The notes below the pieces were generated by a model. It ran no database searches. It saw only the letters and a program-made list of their open reading frames with translations, and had not been told where the DNA came from. From assembly GCA_977017575.1 (NCBI GenBank), contig CDRNVI010000046.1, positions 1-64,000 on the forward strand: DNA of 64,000 nucleotides, given 5' to 3'. How positions within the stretch are numbered: position 1 is the first letter of the stretch; the number at the start of each line of letters is the position of its first letter. This document shows, piece by piece, positions 58,501 to 64,000 of the stretch. The position numbers and the translations under genes were made by a program. The stretch comes from Paramoeba atlantica (lineage: Eukaryota > Discosea).

Positions 58501-58649
58501 GTTTTCGACTCGTCTCCTACTAGTGCTACAAGGCAGCGATGCTTATTGTGTACCGCTCGCTCAAGAACGCCTGGGATACGGTCATCGACTTTTACTAATT
58601 TCTTTGTCGGCTCTGACAAAGTCTTTACATCTGTCTCGGTATCAGTCAT
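55572..58649 (-). CDS. NAT10: NAT10/Kre33 RNA cytidine acetyltransferase
   Basis: About 1025 residues from the chosen start. The N-terminal domain is present (KVDDRIPGVLERAV; SIRYCYYKESQKILG; LQDFEALTPNVLARTIETVA). The helicase module has Walker A TAGRGRGKSAALG and the DEAA-like LVIVEEAAAIPLP. The GNAT domain has GLRVVRIATHSAFQRSGYGS, followed by the C-terminal tRNA-binding part. It makes ac4C in 18S rRNA and, with THUMPD1, in tRNA Ser/Leu; it is nucleolar. The open frame extends to 58721, but its first 16 residues are read from a pyrimidine tract. A splice-type AG lies just before the ATG at 58649, giving MTDTETDVKTLSEP. ATG at 58673 is the alternative. Confidence 0.95.
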   Translation of the reverse strand: MTDTETDVKTLSEPTKKLVKVDDRIPGVLERAVHNKHRCLVALVGDESKTQVMNFHYMLSKARNETNPSVLWCMKNELSFGGMSRKKRLTQSRREISSGKVTTETHESFETFLAQTSIRYCYYKESQKILGCTFPMLVLQDFEALTPNVLARTIETVAGGGLILLMLRTMTSLRQLHTLVMEVHSKYRTESHPVVIPRFNRRLVRSFADCKNFICVNDRLEVLPITDAVSLDPSMRYVATVEGVGGGLLTPAEKSLREMKEALKTQALVGPLAQLSVTLDQAKALLTLVKVLSEKSLDVTLSMTAGRGRGKSAALGMAVAGAFHLGYSNMLVTSPSPENVATLFEFLLKGLTALGYVEHSDYEKFYCSAPELSHCIVRVVLRRGKNHHRQLLQYIFPQDSLLTSQAELVIVEEAAAIPLPMVRKLLGPYLVMMSSTISGYEGTGRSLSLKLIKELKQTSTQEPRKKEAIGDPWAHRSRTLQEIELKEPIRYALNDPIERWLYNLLCLECTTETYTPKSSPDPRSCTLHYVNRDVLFSSEPTAEIFLQRVMSLLVGAHYRNQPNDLQLLCDAPAHHLLVLTGPVPHGEPTHCDIYCVIQLCEEGGVGQDKLQRHLDEATKPSGDMIPYTLASYFLQPELAALRGLRVVRIATHSAFQRSGYGSKAMSLLIEYLRGSSSEFSKSSTSFLGDAHDSSDVTETSDASNAALFVELDSKCHKMSGQAYIGTVYGVTAPLFEFWTKCGFAPYYLRQQTNEMTAEHSLLMMQPLVQTVGNRNLGILFNDLRQEFHQRYLALVSSVFRGLPLDVSLALAVDTPTHLESAMQRLTEYDEETSRVTVDGVPQATRTEVSQRLSSTDMARMSSFTQLRVDLAIIRDLLPTLASLYFSKKLFHHPEKGIEAGVVLSPSVSAILLGVGLHGYSLEELTKQPPFNTMSIPIAQLRALLQRGIKSIVEYLRVLCQLDEFPHRAKLKDSEISLEDDTCFKAVDGEVADFSRQTGNTDSPSKVQVTHTTNVLKRGLERRPKA

Positions 58650-58650
58650 C

Positions 58651-58708
58651 CTACGTTTCCCGCTCCAACGCATTTTAGAGAGAAGAAAAAAAAAGAAAAA
58701 ATTCAATA
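58651..58708 (-). promoter_or_regulatory. Polypyrimidine tract and AG trans-splice acceptor of NAT10
   Basis: On the minus strand a run of about 28 pyrimidines, with few breaks, precedes NAT10. The first AG directly before an in-frame ATG is GTAG at 58651-58654. This matches kinetoplastid trans-splice acceptors and decides the start above. Confidence 0.55.
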
Positions 58709-59216
58709 CGATCGCGTGCAAGTATATGATAGTTCAACTAAAACATAGTGCAAGTAAATGATACAAGCGCTAACGCATCCAAATGGGCTTCACATAACCA
58801 ACCGTATTCAAATGTATTAGACATTGTGTTAACATAATCATGCGTGTTAGATTATCGTTTTGTATTCATCTCATAAAAAAGAATACAAAGAGAAGCGAAT
58901 AAAGCATACGTCTGCTTCTGACAAGATCATTACCTAATTAGACGTGCAATCGATCGTGAACAATTTCTTTAATCAACTTTTTTTATGATCTTTTTTAAAG
59001 AACTTTTCATTCATCAATAGTCGCGTAACCCAATGAATAAACTCGCATTCTCCGAAATACACCACACCATTCTTACACTAAATTTTTATTCATCCAATCA
59101 AATAAACACACACATAAACTTCAATAAATAATAACCACACAACAAAATATTACAGAAACACATTTAGGAAAAATAAAGAAAACAAGCAATCCGTTGGAGC
59201 AGTCCTAACCCTTGAT
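58709..59216. other. AT-rich spacer and HSP70 3' UTR
   Basis: No gene was seen. The last 40 bases (AAGAAAACAAGCAATCCGTT...) are shared with the intergenic region 61543-61582, so the HSP70 repeat unit begins here. Confidence 0.6.
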
Positions 59217-61226
59217 TTAGTCTACCTCTTCAACCTTGGGTCCCGAGCTCGCCGGTGGGGCTGGGGCGGCTCCCCCGGCACCTGGGAATCCCTCCGGCAT
59301 TCCTCCAGGAAATCCCCCGGGCATCCCACCGGGAAACCCTCCCGGGGCTGCACCCTCCGCCCCTGGGGCGCCTCCACCCTGCTGGTACATCTTGGTCATG
59401 ATGGGTGTGCATTTCTGCTCCAGCTCCTTCTGCCGCCCTTCGTACTCCTCCTTGCTCGCCTCCTGACTGGACTCAAGCCACTTGATGGTTTCCTCCACGG
59501 CATCGAGAAGGGTCTGCTTGTCGCCCGCGTCCAGCTTTCCCCCCACATTGGGGTCATTCGCGGTGTTCTTCATGCTGTACGCGTAGTTCTCGAGTCCGTT
59601 CTTCGCCTCGATACGCTCACGTTGCTTCCGGTCCTCCTCCTCGAACTTTGCGGACTCGTTCACCATGCGCTCGATCTCCTCCTTGCTGAGACGCCCCTTG
59701 TCGTTGGTGATGGTGATCTGGTTCTTCTTCCCCGTGCCCTTCTCCTCGGCGCTGACGTTCAGGATACCATTGGCGTCGATGTCAAACGTGACTTCGATTT
59801 GTGGCACCCCGCGCGGCGCGGGTGGAATTCCCGAGAGATCGAATGTGCCGAGAAGGTGGCAGTCGCGTGTCATCGCGCGCTCACCCTCGAACACCTGGAT
59901 ATGCACCCCCGGTTGGTTGTCGCTGTACGTGGAGAAGGTCTGGCTCTTCTTGGTCGGGATCGTCGTGTTGCGCTTGATCAGGGACGTCATGACACCCCCG
60001 GCGGTTTCGATACCCAACGTCAGCGGGGCGACATCCAGGAGAAGAAGTCCCTCCGTCTGCTTACTCTTCCCGCCGGTGAGGATGTAGGCTTGCACCGCGG
60101 CACCGTACGCCACAGCCTCGTCCGGGTTAATACTCTTGTTGAGTTCCTTTCCGCCAAAGAAGTCGGAGACGAGCTGCTGCACTTTGGGAATACGAGTCGA
60201 ACCACCGACCAGAACCACGTCGTGCACCGTGCGCTTGTCAATCTTCGCATCCGTCAGGACTTGTTCCACCGGCTTGAGTGTTGAGCGGAAGAGGTCCGCG
60301 CAAAGCTCCTCGAATCGCGCACGGGTGATGCTCGTGTAGAAGTCAATCCCCTCAAAAAGAGAGTCAATCTCCACGGAACTCTGAGCCGCGGAAGACAGAG
60401 TACGCTTGGCTCGCTCGCACGCGGTGCGAAGACGGCGTAGTGCTCGCTGGTTCTGCGACAGATCCTTCTTGTGCTTTCGCTTAAATTCCTCGACAAAGTG
60501 GTTCACGAGACGGTTGTCAAAGTCCTCACCACCGAGATGGGTGTCTCCCGCCGTGGCCTTGACCTCGAAGATTCCACCATCGATGGTGAGCAGAGTGACG
60601 TCAAAGGTGCCGCCTCCGAGATCAAAGATGAGTACGTTCCGTTCTTGTTGGTCCGAGATCTTATCCAGGCCGTACGCAATCGCCGCCGCCGTGGGCTCGT
60701 TGATGATTCGAAGCACTTCCAGTCCGGCAATCGAGCCCGCGTCCTTCGTGGCCTGTCGTTGGGAGTCGTTGAAGTACGCCGGGACGGTGACCACCGCCTT
60801 CTTGACCTCCTTACCGAGATATGCCTCCGCAATCTCCTTCATCTTAATCAACACCATGGAGCTAATCTCCTCCGGCGTGAAGGTCTTTGCCTCGCCCTTG
60901 TACTGGACCTCCATCACGGGCTTCTCGTCCCCCTGGGAACGTACCTTAAAGGGCCAGTGCTTCATGTCGCTCTGAACAACGGAGTCGGAGATCTTACGCC
61001 CGATTAGTCGCTTCGCATCAAACACACTGTTGGTCGGATTCATCGCTACCTGGTTCTTCGCGGCATCCCCAATCAGACGTTCAGTGTCCGTGAAGGCCAC
61101 GTAGGACGGAGTCGTGTAGTTCCCCTGGTCATTCGCAATGATTACCACACGCTCGTTCTGCCACACCCCAACACAGGAGTAGGTGGTCCCGAGATCGATA
61201 CCAATAGCTCCTTCGTACGTCATCAA
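59217..61226 (-). CDS. HSP70: Cytosolic HSP70, copy 1
   Basis: 669 residues. The nucleotide-binding domain is at about 1-385 ([60 protein letters not shown]). The substrate domain is at about 395-510, followed by a lid and a C-terminal GGFPGGMP repeat ending in VEEVD, the TPR co-chaperone tail. It lacks a presequence, so it is cytosolic. The MMTYEGAIG start and the tandem array are typical of kinetoplastid HSP70 genes. Strong GC-rich codon bias fits very high expression. No heat-shock element was looked for; kinetoplastid control is mostly after transcription. Confidence 0.98.
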   Translation of the reverse strand: MMTYEGAIGIDLGTTYSCVGVWQNERVVIIANDQGNYTTPSYVAFTDTERLIGDAAKNQVAMNPTNSVFDAKRLIGRKISDSVVQSDMKHWPFKVRSQGDEKPVMEVQYKGEAKTFTPEEISSMVLIKMKEIAEAYLGKEVKKAVVTVPAYFNDSQRQATKDAGSIAGLEVLRIINEPTAAAIAYGLDKISDQQERNVLIFDLGGGTFDVTLLTIDGGIFEVKATAGDTHLGGEDFDNRLVNHFVEEFKRKHKKDLSQNQRALRRLRTACERAKRTLSSAAQSSVEIDSLFEGIDFYTSITRARFEELCADLFRSTLKPVEQVLTDAKIDKRTVHDVVLVGGSTRIPKVQQLVSDFFGGKELNKSINPDEAVAYGAAVQAYILTGGKSKQTEGLLLLDVAPLTLGIETAGGVMTSLIKRNTTIPTKKSQTFSTYSDNQPGVHIQVFEGERAMTRDCHLLGTFDLSGIPPAPRGVPQIEVTFDIDANGILNVSAEEKGTGKKNQITITNDKGRLSKEEIERMVNESAKFEEEDRKQRERIEAKNGLENYAYSMKNTANDPNVGGKLDAGDKQTLLDAVEETIKWLESSQEASKEEYEGRQKELEQKCTPIMTKMYQQGGGAPGAEGAAPGGFPGGMPGGFPGGMPEGFPGAGGAAPAPPASSGPKVEEVD

Positions 61227-61582
61227 GTTAATAATAAAATGGAGAGATATGCAAAAGCAATGAAGCTATAGAATTAAATACATTTGAATTCAAGTTCCAA
61301 CTAACAGACGTAATAATGCCGTGATATTGGGCGCGTAGTGGTCTTTTTTAAAGAACATATTGAAGCCAAAGCGGTAAAAAACACGACGCACTCATTTGCT
61401 CCAAAGTTGTTAGAACCAAAGTACGCTAAACAAGGTCAAACTAAATTATTTTACCCCAATTTTCCGAATTACGCACAAATAATTGCGTGGTTTACATTGT
61501 TAAATAATTTATCTATCAAATATGTGATCCGAAAAGAAAAAAGGAAAACAAGCAACCCGTTGGAGCAGTCCTAACCCTTGAT
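61227..61582 (-). other. HSP70 intergenic region
   Basis: The 356-bp AT-rich spacer is repeated at 63593-63948. On the minus strand a pyrimidine-rich stretch (TTCATTGCTTTTGCATATCT) follows an AG and precedes the start codon of copy 1, so trans-splicing and polyadenylation signals should lie here. The small plus frame at 61338-61574 is not supported as a gene. Confidence 0.65.
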
Positions 61583-63592
61583 TTAGTCTACCTCTTCAAC
61601 CTTGGGTCCCGAGCTCGCCGGTGGGGCTGGGGCGGCTCCCCCGGCACCTGGGAATCCCTCCGGCATTCCTCCAGGAAATCCCCCGGGCATCCCACCGGGA
61701 AACCCTCCCGGGGCTGCACCCTCCGCCCCTGGGGCGCCTCCACCCTGCTGGTACATCTTGGTCATGATGGGTGTGCATTTCTGCTCCAGCTCCTTCTGCC
61801 GCCCTTCGTACTCCTCCTTGCTCGCCTCCTGACTGGACTCAAGCCACTTGATGGTTTCCTCCACGGCATCGAGAAGGGTCTGCTTGTCGCCCGCGTCCAG
61901 CTTTCCCCCCACATTGGGGTCATTCGCGGTGTTCTTCATGCTGTACGCGTAGTTCTCGAGTCCGTTCTTCGCCTCGATACGCTCACGTTGCTTCCGGTCC
62001 TCCTCCTCGAACTTTGCGGACTCGTTCACCATGCGCTCGATCTCCTCCTTGCTGAGACGCCCCTTGTCGTTGGTGATGGTGATCTGGTTCTTCTTCCCCG
62101 TGCCCTTCTCCTCGGCGCTGACGTTCAGGATACCATTGGCGTCGATGTCAAACGTGACTTCGATTTGTGGCACCCCGCGCGGCGCGGGTGGAATTCCCGA
62201 GAGATCGAATGTGCCGAGAAGGTGGCAGTCGCGTGTCATCGCGCGCTCACCCTCGAACACCTGGATATGCACCCCCGGTTGGTTGTCGCTGTACGTGGAG
62301 AAGGTCTGGCTCTTCTTGGTCGGGATCGTCGTGTTGCGCTTGATCAGGGACGTCATGACACCCCCGGCGGTTTCGATACCCAACGTCAGCGGGGCGACAT
62401 CCAGGAGAAGAAGTCCCTCCGTCTGCTTACTCTTCCCGCCGGTGAGGATGTAGGCTTGCACCGCGGCACCGTACGCCACAGCCTCGTCCGGGTTAATACT
62501 CTTGTTGAGTTCCTTTCCGCCAAAGAAGTCGGAGACGAGCTGCTGCACTTTGGGAATACGAGTCGAACCACCGACCAGAACCACGTCGTGCACCGTGCGC
62601 TTGTCAATCTTCGCATCCGTCAGGACTTGTTCCACCGGCTTGAGTGTTGAGCGGAAGAGGTCCGCGCAAAGCTCCTCGAATCGCGCACGGGTGATGCTCG
62701 TGTAGAAGTCAATCCCCTCAAAAAGAGAGTCAATCTCCACGGAACTCTGAGCCGCGGAAGACAGAGTACGCTTGGCTCGCTCGCACGCGGTGCGAAGACG
62801 GCGTAGTGCTCGCTGGTTCTGCGACAGATCCTTCTTGTGCTTTCGCTTAAATTCCTCGACAAAGTGGTTCACGAGACGGTTGTCAAAGTCCTCACCACCG
62901 AGATGGGTGTCTCCCGCCGTGGCCTTGACCTCGAAGATTCCACCATCGATGGTGAGCAGAGTGACGTCAAAGGTGCCGCCTCCGAGATCAAAGATGAGTA
63001 CGTTCCGTTCTTGTTGGTCCGAGATCTTATCCAGGCCGTACGCAATCGCCGCCGCCGTGGGCTCGTTGATGATTCGAAGCACTTCCAGTCCGGCAATCGA
63101 GCCCGCGTCCTTCGTGGCCTGTCGTTGGGAGTCGTTGAAGTACGCCGGGACGGTGACCACCGCCTTCTTGACCTCCTTACCGAGATATGCCTCCGCAATC
63201 TCCTTCATCTTAATCAACACCATGGAGCTAATCTCCTCCGGCGTGAAGGTCTTTGCCTCGCCCTTGTACTGGACCTCCATCACGGGCTTCTCGTCCCCCT
63301 GGGAACGTACCTTAAAGGGCCAGTGCTTCATGTCGCTCTGAACAACGGAGTCGGAGATCTTACGCCCGATTAATCGCTTCGCATCAAACACACTGTTGGT
63401 CGGATTCATCGCTACCTGGTTCTTCGCGGCATCCCCAATCAGACGTTCAGTGTCCGTGAAGGCCACGTAGGACGGAGTCGTGTAGTTCCCCTGGTCATTC
63501 GCAATGATTACCACACGCTCGTTCTGCCACACCCCAACACAGGAGTAGGTGGTCCCGAGATCGATACCAATAGCTCCTTCGTACGTCATCAA
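61583..63592 (-). CDS. HSP70: Cytosolic HSP70, copy 2
   Basis: 669 residues, identical in protein to copy 1 and nearly identical in DNA. The only coding difference noted is the silent Leu codon change. Such sameness points to gene conversion or very recent expansion, as is usual in kinetoplastid HSP70 arrays. Confidence 0.98.
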   Translation of the reverse strand: MMTYEGAIGIDLGTTYSCVGVWQNERVVIIANDQGNYTTPSYVAFTDTERLIGDAAKNQVAMNPTNSVFDAKRLIGRKISDSVVQSDMKHWPFKVRSQGDEKPVMEVQYKGEAKTFTPEEISSMVLIKMKEIAEAYLGKEVKKAVVTVPAYFNDSQRQATKDAGSIAGLEVLRIINEPTAAAIAYGLDKISDQQERNVLIFDLGGGTFDVTLLTIDGGIFEVKATAGDTHLGGEDFDNRLVNHFVEEFKRKHKKDLSQNQRALRRLRTACERAKRTLSSAAQSSVEIDSLFEGIDFYTSITRARFEELCADLFRSTLKPVEQVLTDAKIDKRTVHDVVLVGGSTRIPKVQQLVSDFFGGKELNKSINPDEAVAYGAAVQAYILTGGKSKQTEGLLLLDVAPLTLGIETAGGVMTSLIKRNTTIPTKKSQTFSTYSDNQPGVHIQVFEGERAMTRDCHLLGTFDLSGIPPAPRGVPQIEVTFDIDANGILNVSAEEKGTGKKNQITITNDKGRLSKEEIERMVNESAKFEEEDRKQRERIEAKNGLENYAYSMKNTANDPNVGGKLDAGDKQTLLDAVEETIKWLESSQEASKEEYEGRQKELEQKCTPIMTKMYQQGGGAPGAEGAAPGGFPGGMPGGFPGGMPEGFPGAGGAAPAPPASSGPKVEEVD

Positions 63593-63948
63593 GTTAATAA
63601 TAAAATGGAGAGATATGCAAAAGCAATGAAGCTATAGAATTAAATACATTTGAATTCAAGTTCCAACTAACAGACGTAATAATGCCGTGATATTGGGCGC
63701 GTAGTGGTCTTTTTTAAAGAACATATTGAAGCCAAAGCGGTAAAAAACACGACGCACTCATTTGCTCCAAAGTTGTTAGAACCAAAGTACGCTAAACAAG
63801 GTCAAACTAAATTATTTTACCCCAATTTTCCGAATTACGCACAAATAATTGCGTGGTTTACATTGTTAAATAATTTATCTATCAAATATGTGATCCGAAA
63901 AGAAAAAAGGAAAACAAGCAACCCGTTGGAGCAGTCCTAACCCTTGAT

Positions 63949-64000
63949 TTAGTCTACCTCTTCAACCTTGGGTCCCGAGCTCGCCGGTGGGGCTGGGGCG
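63949..64000 (-). CDS. HSP70: HSP70, copy 3, 3' end only (cut by window edge)
   Basis: The stop codon and last codons (…SGPKVEEVD) repeat those of copies 1 and 2. The gene continues beyond the window. Confidence 0.9.
   Translation of the reverse strand, partial: APAPPASSGPKVEEVD

Larger units (their letters stand above)
59190..64000 (-). repeat. HSP70 tandem array, unit 2366 bp
   Basis: The second unit repeats the first with start-to-start spacing of exactly 2366 bp. Between the two coding regions I saw one difference: Leu CTA in the first copy (61008-61012) against TTA in the second. The third copy enters at 63949 and leaves the window. Confidence 0.95.

Noticed and set aside
59622-60284. 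Plus-strand frame of 220 codons opposite HSP70
   Set aside because: An antisense shadow caused by the codon bias of HSP70; it is repeated identically at 61988-62650.
61338-61574. Small plus-strand gene in the HSP70 spacer
   Set aside because: The composition is AT-rich spacer and it runs against the strand of all neighbours; no motif was seen.

Overview
The window is nuclear DNA of a euglenozoan, most likely a kinetoplastid and probably not a classic trypanosomatid. The evidence is: (i) a tandem HSP70 array whose proteins start [18 protein letters not shown] and end in EEVD, the kinetoplastid form; (ii) intronless host genes that all lie on the minus strand (about 6.3-8.8 kb, 16.8-33.7 kb and 52.5-64 kb), as in polycistronic transcription; (iii) small basic HMG-box proteins with mitochondrial-type N-termini that resemble kinetoplast-associated proteins; (iv) LINE 5' ends carrying a sequence very close to the 3' part of the euglenozoan spliced leader. 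Species is not determined.

Layout. 1-5.7 kb is repeats only: a hairpin-bearing dispersed family (called H here), a tRNA-derived SINE, and several nested elements with terminal inverted repeats. 5.7-10.2 kb holds a tandem HMG-box gene array (two whole copies, one 5' stub) flanked by inverted H copies. 10.7-15.7 kb is a full-length LINE with a restriction-enzyme-like endonuclease, inserted in a CACGTG-rich satellite that continues to about 16.15 kb. 16.8-33.7 kb is a host gene block on the minus strand: a phosphatase-like protein lacking the catalytic Cys, a WD40 protein, ISCU, a J-protein, a possible small membrane protein, an AT-hook protein, an Alba/RGG protein, a coiled-coil protein and a Maf-type pyrophosphatase.

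33.8-52.1 kb is a repeat and transposon region: H copies, large palindromes, a second SINE, opposed Tc1/mariner fragments, a second LINE, and a DDE_4 (Harbinger/IS5-like) transposase gene split by a tyrosine-recombinase retroelement of the VIPER/DIRS type. 52.5-64 kb returns to minus-strand host genes: ESF1, mitochondrial [2Fe-2S] ferredoxin, NAT10/Kre33, and an HSP70 array of two whole copies plus the start of a third.

How genes fit together. ESF1 and NAT10 both act in nucleolar 18S rRNA maturation. ISCU and ferredoxin both act in mitochondrial Fe-S assembly. The HMG-box and AT-hook proteins are candidates for packaging mitochondrial DNA. Neighbourhood need not mean joint regulation here, because kinetoplastid transcription units mix unrelated genes. 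All calls are by eye; no database search was run.
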